Positions 31,950 to 44,149 of a DNA stretch of 64,000 nucleotides are shown here, piece after piece; position 1 is the stretch's first letter, and every line of letters starts with the position of its first letter. The notes under the pieces were generated by a model. That model was not told the DNA's origin and did no database searches. It saw nothing but the letters and a program-made list of their open reading frames with translations. Location: contig BSBN01000445.1 of NCBI GenBank assembly GCA_027924645.1, positions 248,001 to 312,000 of the forward strand, given 5' to 3'. The stretch comes from Cunninghamia lanceolata. Its lineage: Eukaryota > Streptophyta > Pinopsida > Cupressales > Cupressaceae. Position numbers and translations under genes: made by a program.

Positions 31950-32543
31950 TGTTTGGAATGTCAGCAAGTCAAGGTTGAGCATGTGCATCCAACAGGATTG
32001 TTGTATCCACACAGTATTCCTGAGCACAAGTGGCACATGATAAGCATGGATTTTATTCAAGGGTTACCTATGTCTAAGAATAGGCATGATGTCATCTTAG
32101 TGGTTGTGGACAAGTTGACAAAAGTAGCACATTTTATTTTGGGGAATCTTTCTGATCGTTTTATGGTTTTAGCTAAGAATTTTGTACAGGGGATTTCCAG
32201 ATTGCATGGAGTGCCTGAGATGATCATTTCAGATCAAGACACTCGCATGACATCTAGATTTTGGACAACTCTTAATGCAACTTTGGGTACCAAGTTGAAT
32301 TTTAGTTTGGCTTATCATTCTCAAACGAATGGTCAAATAGAAAGAGTAACTCAGGTGGTAGAAGACCTTCTCAGAATGTATTGTATGGATCAGCAGTATA
32401 AATGGGAAGAATATCTTTCATTGGTAGAGTTTGCATACAATAATTCATACTATGCATCTTTGGGAATGGCACCTTTCGAAGCTCTTTATAGGCATAAGTG
32501 TCGAACACCTATCAATTGGGATAGGGTGAGGACAGAAATGTGA
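31950..32543 (+). pseudogene. E3 integrase core (D,D,E complete)
   Basis: 196-codon frame after the zinc-finger stop. Catalytic residues are present: Asp in MISMDF (32,049-32,051), Asp in IISDQD (32,232) and Glu in NGQIERV (32,340), with the usual spacing of 35 residues between the second Asp and Glu. Ends in the conserved APFEALYRHKCRTPINWDRV, then a frameshift near 32,540. The core itself is intact, but its N-terminal finger and C-terminal domain are separated from it. Confidence 0.9.
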
Positions 32544-33081
32544 TTGGTCCTGAAATGTTAAGAGAAATGGATGATCAGATGCAGTTAATCAAGGAGAAGT
32601 TGAAGCAAGCTTCAGATCGTCAAGAGTTATGCATATAAGAACAGAACTCTTAGACAATTTTCAGTTGGTGACAGTCTTTTTGAAGGTCAGACCTCATAAG
32701 AGTTTAGTTTCATTTGGCAAAGCGTCCAAACTTGCTCCTCGATTTGTAAGACCGTTTGAAGTTCTAGAAGTGATTAATCCTGTAGCTTATACACTTGCTC
32801 TACCGCCTGCACTCGCCAGAATCCATAATATTTTTCATGTGTCTTTACTTAAGCTTTATCATCTTGACGCGTCACATATTCTTGATTGGCGTTCTTTATA
32901 GGTTCAAGATCCAAGAGTGGTGCTGGTGGAGCCAACTCGAATTCTAGGGAAGCGTAACATTAAGTTGCGTAGCAGAGATGTGGTGCAATATAAGGTCCAA
33001 TGGGATCAGTATTTTGAGGACAGTGCCACATGGGAGGACGCAGAGGAGATTGATAGATCTTTTCCTCATTTGAGGATATAG
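32544..33081 (+). pseudogene. E3 integrase C-terminal region and chromodomain
   Basis: After a frameshift, KLKQASDRQ, then [33 protein letters not shown] and [15 protein letters not shown] (GPY/F-type region). A TAG at 32,899-32,901 is followed in frame by VQYKVQWDQYFEDSATWED and a stop at 33,079-33,081. The last part is a chromodomain, which in this family directs integration to particular chromatin. One internal stop separates it from the rest. Confidence 0.88.
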
Positions 33082-33269
33082 CATAGATTTCTTATTGCAT
33101 GGATTATGATACTTTGAGTTCAGTTATTGCTTTGATACTTTGAGTTGTTATGATCTTTTGATACTTGAGTTGATGTTATTATTTTATGACACCTTGATAC
33201 TTTGTTGGTGGTTGATAGATACTTTATTGTTTTGATGTTTAATAAGACATTGGGACGATGTCTCTTCCA

Positions 33270-33281
33270 AGTAGGGAAGGA
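33270..33281 (+). other. E3 polypurine tract
   Basis: AGTAGGGAAGGA directly before the 3' LTR start TGTCACATC, typical of chromoviruses. Confidence 0.75.
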
Positions 33282-36230
33282 TGTCACATCTCGTTTTTAT
33301 GAACAATATGATTATTCTAGTTTAGTGAACAATTACTATGATTGACTTTTACCTTAAGTAATTTTGCATGCGTGAAGGCAATTATTATGAATTATATTGA
33401 TTAAAATTGAAAATTGATTTAAATGTTAAATATTGTAGACATGATTACAAAGATTTGCCTCGGCCATGTTTTTTGGAGACACTAACCTATTGACGTTGAG
33501 TTGAGTGCAAATGGATGCAGGTACTCATCGAAGACGAGAGCATGGTTGAGGTAGAGGTGTTCTAGCCACTTGGAAAGAACTGAGGGATGGATTACCCTGA
33601 TGCAATCACACACATCACGTAGTTGCATATGCATTGTTGAATGGCTTTTATTGCATTAATACGTGGTTATTAATCATTTTCGAATGCATGATGTGATTAC
33701 TTAAAATTAATGTCTTTTCGAAATATACTCAAATGATGTATTGTATGTTATTTAAATTAATAATAAAATATTGTTTATAGATGTTTGGAAGACAATATGT
33801 TCCTTAAAAATAAATAAATATATTAAATTATATATATAAATATGCAATATTGTATTGCATTTCTCTTCTTGATTATTTAATTGGATTTGTTTTAATAACA
33901 ATAGATAAATTAGATTTAACATAGTGTTTTATATTTAGATGAGTGAATAAAAGAATTACAATAGGTTTCCAATCATCCATGTGACAGTAAGCTGCAAAGT
34001 ATATTATTGATTGTTTTAAATATCATTTTTATTCTCTAATTTATTGGTCAAATTATTCATGCAAAGTGGAATAAGAACTTCAGTTCAAAAATCTAAATCT
34101 TCAGTTTCTAAACCTAATGGGTTCGCCAAAAATAAGAGTTGGGGGATTTTATTAAAAAGGGAGAGATCGCTCAGCAAAAGATATCCACGGTTTTGCAACA
34201 GAAATAAGTTATTTTCCTAAGCGACAGTAGCACGGAAGAAAGGGAGAGCTTCAGGCCGTGACAGGAGAAAGAACAAGGCAGTGACAACAGCTGCAAATTC
34301 ATTCCCAATCGACTGCTTTAACCAGGTTTTTAATTCATGTTTCTACCTTCTGGGAATTACATTGTTTTGGTTGTTTTTAGATGGTCTTATCTGCTGAGTG
34401 GTGGACGAATGCTTTTGTTGGGTCGTTCCTTGTTTATATTGGCCGTCCCTATTTTTCCTGGCCACTTATTTTCTTTCTGGCCATTTTTGCTAAAGAAATC
34501 GCTTTCCTTGCTTGTCGTCGACCTTCTTCATGGTCGATTTGACTATGCTAGGGCGATCTGTATAGATCAACCCCTTGTTTCTTGTTGTCGCTAGTTCTTA
34601 GAATCAACTATGGGCATTGATTTCCCTTCCTTCTGTAGTTTTGACATTAACTCTTATCTATCCATGATGTTCGATCTGCTCAAAAATTAGACTGAAAACT
34701 CTTAGAAAATCTCCAAATCGCTGCTAGGTTTCCTCTGGCAAATATTTTATGACTATATTTTTGTTCTTATGCTGGCTGAATTGGATTAAGATGAGGAAAT
34801 CAACCTCTTTTAGTTGAACCACAACCTCTGAAAAATAGACAAAAATCTTATGTTCCTATAGCTTCATTTTCAGTTTTATATGATCCTGTAGGAGATCCAT
34901 TTTTATCTATGAATACTGAGGAACTAGTTTTGTAGCTATCTTTAATGACATTCAAAACTTATAAGTTCCTATAGCACTGTTAAAGACTTGTTAAAACATT
35001 ATGTAACTGCAAATATTAGAGACAATAGACTACTGTTTTATTTTTATTTGAATACTAAAAACCATATATATATATTCATGACCGGAAATTGATTAAACTA
35101 TGTTCTCTGTTCACTTTCTTTATTTTTTGCAACAGTCCCTATCGCAGTTGCGATAGAAAGCCTATTTTTATTGTTTTAGACTTCATGTCACTATTATGAC
35201 AACAAGATAAAATTATAACTTAGAATGACTATTGTACGAAGACTGTGATCAAAATTTGGATTAGATAATATACCTATTTGATGTATTTATGAGTCTGATT
35301 GTGTAAGTAAAGATGAATGATTTGATTGAAAAAGTGTAATTCCTTGAATGCTGTTTGGGAAAAGGGAATTTCAATGATTTATTGGTGAATTTGACTTTTA
35401 TTTATTACTTTATTTTCTTGCTTCTTGGGGAAAGAAGTAGTTTTTATATAGGAATGTATTGGATTACTTTTGGGACTAGGATGCTGAATGTGGATATTCA
35501 GAGATGGTTTTTCCTCTTTTTCAGGAATTGAATCAGGTTACTTATAAATGATTAGATCTAATCAGAATGACATTGAAATAGATGTTTATTGTCTAGCAAA
35601 CTTATTGATATCTTTGCCACATCTTGTTGTGACACAATTTGCTTTTCATTATTTAGAATTGCACATTCAAACATCAGGTTTCCATCGGGTGTTCCCTCCT
35701 ACCAGTTGTTACCAGGCAGCTAGACATTTCGTGCAGGGCTGGGTTTCCTTTGTTTCAAGAAGGGATCCGGGTAAGTGTAAATACTTCATGGTTGGGTGGA
35801 AAAGCACCCGGGCCATGTTCCCGTCTTTCGGCTTACAGGTGGTGGATCACTTGGTTCGTGCAGCTGAAGAGTGTTTTGATTGATTTATTTATTATTGTTG
35901 TACATGTTGATTGTACCCTATATTGGATGTATTATGGCATGCTTGCCAATGGATTTATGTATATTATTTTATTGTGTTTATTACATGGATTAAGCACACG
36001 ATTATGTAAGATTTATTGACATTGAGATTCATATTTATGAGATTATCTTTTATTTGAGATATTGTGATTAAGCAAATTAATTACACCTTTTATCTTTGAA
36101 ACGTTGTATCTAAGTGGATTATTTACATCTTTTTTTATTTTAGTTATTGTGATGTTGTATTTAAGTGGATTATTTACTTCATTTTCTTTTGAGTTGGTTG
36201 TGGATGTGACTACATTACGTGTGTGTGTCA
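33282..36230 (+). repeat. E3 3' LTR (long, ~2.9 kb), right end uncertain
   Basis: Starts TGTCACATC. From 35,098 it aligns with the 5' LTR up to GAGTTGGT at 36,199, then only loosely; a plausible end is GTGTGTCA at 36,230. No gene inside. Open frames at 34,337-34,594 and 35,548-36,019 are not conserved in both copies. A TATA-like TTTTATATAGG is near 35,448. Confidence 0.75.
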
Positions 36231-39200
36231 CTGAGCGCGTTTGATGCACGCGAGGGGGTTTTAGAGCCAAGAGGGAAAGGTTTTTGATAATTCATGTCAT
36301 GATCACATGACAAATGTGGTCATGACATGTGGATTATTGGGTCATAACCACATGACAAATGTGGGCAGGACATTTCGTATCAGAGCCCATGTTTCAAACA
36401 TTGGGATCTCTGGGTGTGTATTTTTGCTTGTGTTGGGCCAATTGTTGGTTGTGCATACTTGTTTTGCGTGTCTTACTCTAGCTTGCATAGCAACGAGTTC
36501 GTAAGACACCTTGCGTGGGAACAACTGGTTTCCATCGATTTTGCTTCTACTAACTCCCCGTTCGACTCGGTGTCATAAGTACTTGGGGAGTGTTTTCTTG
36601 ATGAATAGAGAATTGAAGGACCATGCAAATCCTGACTTCGAGAGTTAGTCAACTTCTTGATAATGTTATCCTAAAAGGAGGTTAATTGTTTGAGTTTTGC
36701 TAAGTATTTCATTCTAGTTAATCCTTTCTCCTTGTCCTAGTTGATGGTGTTTTTTTATCCTTCTTTAGGGATCATATCAACCTGTTATAGGTCGCACCCT
36801 TGGAAAGGTGTTATTATGGCAAGGTTATTCTCTTTTGGCTACCTTGTAGGTTTGCCCTATTGAATGTTGAGTGGCACGTTGCAAGTTGTGAGTGCCATCG
36901 CATTGTTTGAGACTTGCCTTTTTTGAGAATGTTGAGTGTGTTTATCCTACCATGTAGGAGGAAAGAAATGTATTTAAGTGGTACGCTAATCTTGGACAAA
37001 GATTCAGGTACCCTATTTCACTTATTCTCCCCCTTGTGTCATTTAGTTAACCTTGGTATCGTGGGGTAAGTTGTGTCTTGTTTATAAGACCCTTGGTCAA
37101 GATGTGAAGAAGTTGTAAATCTCTATAGTTATCTTTCGCTTTGCTATAAGACTAAGTGACTCTGATGGGTAGTTGTCACCCGAAGAGTGTAAAGAGGATA
37201 AACATGTATATTCCCTTGTAAGAGTTGATTAGTGCCCTCATCTTGAGGATGGATTAGTGGACGTTAAATGAATATGGCATGTAAGGCCTTTTATGGTTAT
37301 CTTCTTATGTATGCCTTTGGGTTAAATGAAATGATAGTAGTGACTTTGAGGACCACTTCGCGGTTGTGAATCTTGTGAGACTTATGCCACATCGAGTTAA
37401 TCTCCTTGCAACTTGTTTGGTGCCTAGTGGATAGTAAGGCTATGCATTACCTTAGCATTAATTTGTAATGTGACTTGTTCACTTTAAGTATGGTACCTCG
37501 TTGGTTGAGGGTTTAAAGGTGGTGTATGTGCTGATGTTGAAATATTTTATGTTAGTCAAAGAGTAAGATCTAGTTACGAGTGTAATTCCCTATTTGCTTG
37601 TTAAACAATAACCTAAGTGCAACTTGATCCTTTCCTTGCCACCTTGTTAGTTGGAGATTGCTTAGCTTTGTGTCTTGTTAGGGTGACGAGTTTCCCTTGG
37701 CTGTAACATATGTCCTTGTGCATTGAAGGATATAGTGAAGCCTTGTGATGGGTTGTACTAAAGAGAGTTAGGATGTAGTTTTGCTTGTCCTTTGGGGTTA
37801 TTGTGAAAACCCTCTAAGTAGTACCTTCTTGTCATTTAGTTTGGGAGAACGTATGAGGCGATTAGGGTGATTAGGTTTTTGATGCGACAAGATAGTTGGA
37901 GTGTCAACCCTTCTATCTTGAGACATTAAGTTGTTGGATTTTGGCAAGCCATGAGATAAGTCCCTTGTGCAATTGTTTGCATGATTCCTCGAAGAGGATC
38001 CTAATGGATAAAAAGATATATTTTTTTATGGATTGCAATAATTCTAGGTGTTGAGTTGAACAAGGACTCACCCACCTTGCTTTAGGGTAATGAACGTGAA
38101 TAGTCTCTTGATATTTTATCTTGGTAATAGTGTGGGGATTGAGTTTGGTTTGCAAGTAATAATATGTTGATATTTATACCTATTGGGATTTAGTAGTTAA
38201 GTGTTGTGATCGACACGTGTGATCGAAATAGATGCTTCCATTGGGTCGTCCCTAGGCATTATTAAGGCAATGGCTTTGAACTTGAGTTTAGTCTGTGAAT
38301 GCCTTGGTTGGGGGTTCCCCAACTTTGTTGCACTGATCTTTGTGCTAGGATAGTTGACACGATGTTAGTCACGACTAGGGTTGGTTTGGCATAGCCCCCA
38401 CTCTAGTATCTTGGCACCTTCAGCAAGTTTGGTGTTGTATTTGTGAATTACCTACTGTGATTATAAATCTATGGAAGTAGCATTTTCCAGTTGGCTTTGG
38501 TAGTAGCCATGAAGATGTTGGTATGTGTTCCTTGCTAGGAGGCACAAATGGCCCCACTTCGAAGGTGACTCTTAGGATACATGACTTGTGGTAATCATTT
38601 CCAAGTGTGTCCTAGGTTGCCTAGAATATGTGGGGAATCGTTAGAGCAGTTATTCATGACCTTAGTTGAGAATGAGACCACTATCCCTCTCCTCTCAATT
38701 GTAACTATGTTATATACATATGATGTTGGAATGTGCAATTGTGGTTAAATTGTTATCTACTTATTGATGGAATTTTGTTGATTTCAAAACCAATAGTATT
38801 GAGTTTCTTTACTTGGGCTACTTAGTCGACTTACTTTCTTATAGTCCTCTTACCTCAAGGACTTGTTTAATCATATTTCGATTTAAATTTTGAATGTTGA
38901 ATTTGGTGCCACTTTTGAACTTGACTTCACTTTTTGAATTTGATTTATCTTTTGAAATTTGCCTTCTAAATTTTGATTCTTTTGAATTTTATTTGTTAAA
39001 TTTGATTAAAGAGTATCTTTTGCAAGCTTGTTAATTTTGAGGGTTTTCTTATTGTTGGTACATGTGTAGTGATGTGACTTATGTAACCTACCCTACCCAT
39101 AAAGGGTACTTGGTAAGAGGAAATACAAATAGTTGGCCTTGGTTTGAGGTCGTAAGGTTGAAACTTGCATTATAACTTCTCTCAAAATTTAAAAAGAATT

Positions 39201-40151
39201 GAAGTAATATTCACTAAATGCTTTCCAAATTTTAAATCGAAATAAATCAATTACCTAAACTAAAGTGCATTAATATTCCAACAGTTAACTCATAAATTGA
39301 ACATAATGACTATAGGGTTGAATAAATAAATCCAACATTTAAATACATCACTTTGTCTAAGTGTCTTGGAAGGGATTAAATAGATACATACATTGCACTA
39401 AAATAAAAAAATACATAAAAGTTAATATACTTTTCCCTCAAGAATTCAAATGATAAAATTAAATAAAATACATTGATTGAACACCCTCAACAAAGCAAAA
39501 AGGAATTAACCTCACCCACTCACTAAGTGGGATAAAATTAGCTAAACTAGGTTTAAGGATTAAATTAGGCCACTAATCCCTGTTAGGGCAACACAAACCC
39601 TATTTAAAGTTTATAAAGGCTACCTATTCCTGATTTGCACACACCAACTAACTTGTGTTTTATTTTTTATTGTAGATTTCAAAGAGTGAGGGAAAATCGA
39701 AAGTCTTCAAAAAGAATTGTTGATATTATAATCTAAGTATGCAGAGGTTTATTCATTTAATTTTCTAACCTATTAGTTATAATTTTCTAACCCGTATCTC
39801 AAAATTGTGTGCACAGGTTGCTAATATCTTTAATTTCCTAATATTTTTTTATTCTATGTTTTCTATTGTTTCCTCTAAGTAATCTTTTGTTTCAAGTTTA
39901 ACATATGAAACTCTCTAGTTTTTGTTTTACAAAAGGGAAAATAATGTGCTTTTTGGTTTTCATTTATTTATATAAATAACACACATGCCAAGGAATACAG
40001 AATACAAGATAAAAACACAGTGAATTAAAATATATTGTCAAACTTTGAAGCGTGGGAAACACTTTTTTCTTTGTTTAAGAAATATTGATGCAACGTGGTA
40101 GGGTTTGTCTTCCTTAGTTCATGCTCTGTTTTTTTCTGTTGTTATTTTGGC
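36231..40151. other. Non-coding, no gene recognised
   Basis: No supported coding frame in 3.9 kb. It starts with a hairpin (36,293-36,329) and has a degenerate Met-type PBS-like word TCGTATCAGAGCC at about 36,377. From 36,400 to 39,100 there are CTTG/GGTTG-rich stretches resembling a long LTR or leader of an unidentified old element. From 39,100 to 40,150 it is AT-rich; a TTTATAAAGG word occurs near 39,611. No partner repeat was found within the window. Confidence 0.5.
36293..36329. repeat. Inverted repeat (16-bp arms, 5-nt loop)
   Basis: Left arm CATGTCATGATCACAT, loop GACAA, right arm ATGTGGTCATGACATG: 15 of 16 positions pair. CACATGACAAATGTGG is repeated at about 36,349. Confidence 0.85.
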
Positions 40152-40416
40152 TTTTGGAATAATGAAGAAATGGTAGGTCTGTAGGTCCTGTAGTTAACAT
40201 ATGTGAGTTGTTTCTTAGTAGTTAGTAGTTGTGTCTATTATTACAATATTAGATTCAATTTTGTAGAAGCTAGATTGTTCGTGAGTTTCCTAAGTGTGCC
40301 TATATATTTGTATTGTTTGTCCAAGCATTTATGTAATAAAGTGTAATCTCACTTATTGTGAGATACTATGATTTGTGCTCATCCTGTGTGTTCTATCTCT
40401 TCAATTATTTCTGAGT
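40152..40416 (+). repeat. E4 5' LTR
   Basis: Begins TTTTGGAATAATG (the right copy has the canonical TGTTGG). Similarity continues to CTGAGT next to the PBS, although a conventional CA end occurs at 40,402-40,403. Contains TATATATT at 40,301 and AATAAA at 40,335-40,340. Confidence 0.88.
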
Positions 40417-40428
40417 TGGTATCAGAGC
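40417..40428 (+). other. E4 primer-binding site (initiator Met tRNA)
   Basis: TGGTATCAGAGC, the standard plant copia PBS. Confidence 0.9.
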
Positions 40429-40627
40429 TGAGGAAAGGAGATCACAGGTTTGTGGTGATCTATGGAAAGCTTGAGATCACCTATGTGAGAAATTGAGATT
40501 CATTGTTGTTGTGTGAGTGTGAGACCTACTTGCATCATCCAAAGGAGATCGTTGAGCTACCTGGTAGTAACAACAGCTGGAAAAGTGAAGAGTTGAAGGT
40601 AATTTATTTGTAGAAATTTTTTTTGTT

Positions 40628-41530
40628 ATGTCAAATCCTCTAGCTGATTCCTAGTTGAATGAATCTAATAAGCTTGATGGTGAAAATTATGTTAACTGGA
40701 AATTCAAGTTGATGACAATATTGGAAGCTTATAATTTGTGGTCAATTGTGAGTGGGGGTGAGCCCAATCCCTCTGATACTGCCTCCGTTCCAGATTGGGA
40801 TAAATAGGAAATGAAAGCAAAGGTGCTGCTACGAATGTTTGTAAAGGACTATAATTCTGCACATCAGAGATTGTAAGACATCCAAAGAAACATGGAATGT
40901 GCTCAAAGGTTTGTATGAAACAACAAACTCCAACATGATCTTATTTTTGAAAAGCAAGCTTTTATATATAAAAATGGAAAGACATGAAAATATAAGCAGC
41001 TTCATTTCTCGTGTCAAAGACCTAAGTGATAAGTTAGGTGATATTGGTGAAAAGGTATCCAGTACTGATTTGGTAACCATCACATTAAAAGGCTTAGTGG
41101 AAGATTATCGAGTCTTTATTTCAAGTCTTTTAGCTAGAGAAAATCCCCCTTCATTTGATTAATTGACAGGTATTCTTCTACAAGAAGAGAGGATGAAGAA
41201 CTTTGATCCTGGCTCTCATAGTACATATTTGGTGTTAGTAGCCAGAGGTAAACAGCCATACAGAGGTAAACTGTGGGACAAGAACAAAGGAGGCAAGTTT
41301 CAAGCAATACAAAAAGGTATGACACAATCCAAATTTGATACTCATGATAAGAGAAATGATGAATGTTATTATTGTGGCAAACCTGGTCATCACTCTAAAA
41401 ATTGTTATAAAAGAAAACATCATGAGTCCAAACAAAGAAACAGAAAGCATAATGGAAATTTTGTGGACCAAGACACCTCAATCAGTGATGGATTTAAAAA
41501 TCTGAAGTTGTTTGTTTCTGATACTGCATT
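40628..41530 (+). pseudogene. E4 gag
   Basis: The ATG at 40,628 begins MSNPLADS, then a TAG, then NKLDGENYVNWKFKLMTILE, a UBN2/copia gag start. A further TAG near 40,805 and a frameshift near 40,862 precede KTSKETWNVLKGLYETTNSN. A TAA at 41,160 precedes the last part, which carries the CCHC zinc knuckle CYYCGKPGHHSKNC (41,364-41,405), an RNA-binding nucleocapsid motif. The knuckle is intact, the rest is broken in at least four places. Confidence 0.88.
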
Positions 41531-42813
41531 GTCTACTAAAACTGATGATATGAATGCATGGTTTATTGATTCTGGTGCTTCAATCCATGTCTTGTAACAA
41601 GGATTGGTTTGATTCATATTGTGAGAACATTGATGATACCCACATCTATCTAGGTGATAACAAATCACATAAAGTTCAAGGTTATGGAGTAGGTGTGAAT
41701 TTGCCTAATGGACAAGTGAAACAGATCCATAATGTGATGTATGTTCCTGGCATCAAAAAGAATCTAATATTCATTTCTACTATTGCTGATCAAGACCTAA
41801 ATGTGGAATTTGTTAAGTCACAGTGTTTTGTTAAGGACACTGAAGATCACTACAAGGTCATTGCAACATGTACCAGAGTTGAAGGTTTGTATAAGCTCTA
41901 TGTGACCAGGAAAGGACATCAGGCATTGGCATCTACAACACTACAAACAGAAGAGCTATGGCAACAAAGGTATGGACATTTGAATCTTAATGATTTAAAG
42001 TTGCTTCAAAGGAAAATAATGGTTGAAGGTCTTCCAATTATGAAGGATAGTCATATTGAATGTGAAGCATGTACTTTGGGTAAACAGCATAGAGAGGAGT
42101 TTCCTATTCATAAAGAGAAAAGACTGAAGGAAATATTTGAATTAATTCATTCTGATGTATGCGGACCTATGCAAACTAGATCACTCGGTGGTGCATAGTA
42201 CTTTCTCATATTTGTTGATGATAGATCTAAGTATACATGGGTCTATTTTATAAGAAACAAAAGTGATGTTTTTGAGTTTTTTAAAGAATTCAAAACTATG
42301 GTTGAAAAACAGACAGGCAACTGCATAAAAATACTCAGATCTGATCACGGTGGAGAATATACATCAGGAGCATTTAGTCAATATTGTATAAGCAATGGGA
42401 TCCTTCAGCAATTCACAGTGCCACATACACCTCAGCAAAATGGAGTTTCTGAGAGGAAGATCAGAACATTGGTGGAATGTGCTCGTAGCATGCTTCAAGG
42501 TACAAATATTTCTAATGGTTTTTGGGCTAAAGCCATTAATACTATTGTTTATTTAAAGAATAGGAGTCCAACCAAAAGTTTAGATCTTAAAACTCATTTT
42601 GAAGCATTCTGTGGTTACAACCCAGAAGTTAGTCATTTAAGAATATTTGGATGCAAGGCATTTGCTCATATTCCAAAGGATGAGAGAAGAAAGCTTGATG
42701 CAAAATCAATTAAGTGCATATTTATTGGTTATTGTGATGATCGAAAAGCATACAAGTTGTTTGATCCCAATTCACATAAATTGCTTGCAAGTAGAGATGT
42801 GGTGTTTCATTAG
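41531..42813 (+). pseudogene. E4 protease, pre-integrase and integrase
   Basis: The protease active site AWFIDSGASIH is at about 41,559-41,590. A 2-bp loss just after it shifts the frame, which then runs from 41,593 as MSCNKDWFDSYCENID. GAG_pre-integrase: ELWQQRYGHLNLNDLKLLQ ... CEACTLGKQHREEFP (41,950-42,110). Integrase: Asp in IHSDVCGPM (about 42,150), a TAG at 42,196-42,198, VDDRSKYTWVYF, Asp in LRSDHGGEY (about 42,340), Glu in NGVSERKIRT (about 42,450). A TAG ends the segment at 42,811. The three catalytic acids survive. Confidence 0.9.
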
Positions 42814-44098
42814 AATGCAAATGAAGGTAATAATAATAATAATAATGGTATATGGCATGTTTATTTTGATAATGATGATCATGTCAAAATAGATACAAGA
42901 ATGGAACAGGAACAAGAACAGGTACAGGCTCAAGAACAGGGTGAAATTAGTATGGACATTTCATGCAGTCATGGCACACCAAGAAGAGGAGAAGAAACAC
43001 CACAAAGCAGTAAAACTCTAAGGAGGTCATCACGTCAAATTCAGCCACCTATAAGGTATAAAGATCATGCATTGATGACTCATGTAATGAATGTTGTAGA
43101 ACCTTCACATTATGAAGAAGCTAAAGAATATAAAGAATGGAGAGATGCAATGAATAAAGAATATAACTCTATAATGAAGAATGAAACATGGGAATTAACA
43201 GAACTGCCTGAAAATAAAGTTCCCATAGGGTGCAAATGGTTGCACAAGTCCAAGTTTAATGCAGATGGCAATATTAATAAGTATAAAGCTAGATTGGTTG
43301 CTAAAGGCTATTCACAAAAAGAGGGAATTGACTATGAAGATACGTTTGCACCTGTAGCTAAGTTGAATACAATTAGAGTGATGATTGCATTAGCTACAAA
43401 ACATAATTGGGAAATACATCAGTTAGATGTCAAATCTGCTTTTCTAAATGGTGAGTTGAAAGAAGAAGTTTATTTGGTGCAGCTTGAAGAATTTGTATAA
43501 GAAGGTAAGGAGCATCTTGTTTGTAAATTGAAGAAAGCCTTATACGGTTTGAAACAGGCACCGAGGTCATGGTATGAAAAAATTGATTCTTTCTTTTGTC
43601 AAGAAGGTTTTGTGAAAAGCAAAAGTGATCCTAATCTGTATATCAAGAAAGATGAAATGGGAATATTGCTTTGATATCCTTGTATGTTAATTCTCATCAT
43701 AACTGGTAGTGCATCTAAATTAATTGCAGAAATTAAAAGTTAGCTGTCACAGGTATTTGAGATGAAGGACCCTGGTGAACTGCATTATTGTCTTGGTCTT
43801 GAAGTTTGGAGGGAGTCTGGTAAGACACTGATCACACAAAGCAAATACACAAGAAATTCTTAAAAGGTTCAATATGAGTGAATGCAAACCAATTTCTACT
43901 CATTTAGATCAAAATGCTAAGTTGTATAATGATGATGGAACTAAAGAGGTGGATGGTACTTTGTATCGTCAGTTGGTGGGAAGTTTGAACTACCTCACCA
44001 CTACCAGACCAGACATTAGATATACAGTCAGCATCCTTAGTCAGTTTATGACTCAGCCTTGTGAAAGTCACTGGAAAGCAACAAAGAAGGTTCTATGA
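42814..44098 (+). pseudogene. E4 reverse transcriptase (copia), YVDD motif destroyed
   Basis: In frame with the integrase. After an Asn-repeat and Gln/Glu-rich linker, ALMTHVMNVVEPSHYEEAKE, VPIGCKWLHKSKFNADGNIN and KGYSQKEGIDYEDTFAPVAK are followed by LDVKSAFLNGELKEEVY (RT core to 43,500). A TAA follows, then KLKKALYGLKQAPRSWYEKI. Near 43,680 the catalytic YVDD is replaced by LYVNSHH-type sequence through a base change and 2-bp loss, so no active polymerase is possible. MKDPGELHYCLGLEV and later RQLVGSLNYLTTTRPDIRY (43,874-44,098) complete the domain. Confidence 0.9.
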
Positions 44099-44149
44099 TA
44101 TCTAAAAGGAACCATTGATTTTGGTATTATGTATATTATGAATGTCATC

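Larger units (their letters stand above)
29838..36230 (+). mobile_element. E3: truncated Ty3/gypsy chromovirus, 5' LTR interrupted by E1
   Basis: Plus-strand element: partial 5' LTR (29,838-30,968), Met-type PBS, short gag stub, RNase H, integrase with chromodomain, polypurine tract, 3' LTR from 33,282. The interior is only 2.3 kb because most of gag plus protease and RT are missing. The C-terminal chromodomain places it among chromoviruses; the long LTR (about 2.9 kb) suggests a Tekay/Del-like group. The rest of its 5' LTR must lie left of E1, outside the window. Confidence 0.85.

Noticed and set aside
34337..34594. 85-codon plus-strand frame inside the E3 3' LTR
   Set aside because: No family resemblance, and it lies in LTR sequence.
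35548..36019. Overlapping frames (111 and 89 codons) in the E3 LTR
   Set aside because: The equivalent region of the other LTR (30,280-30,760) has different stops, so the frames are not conserved.
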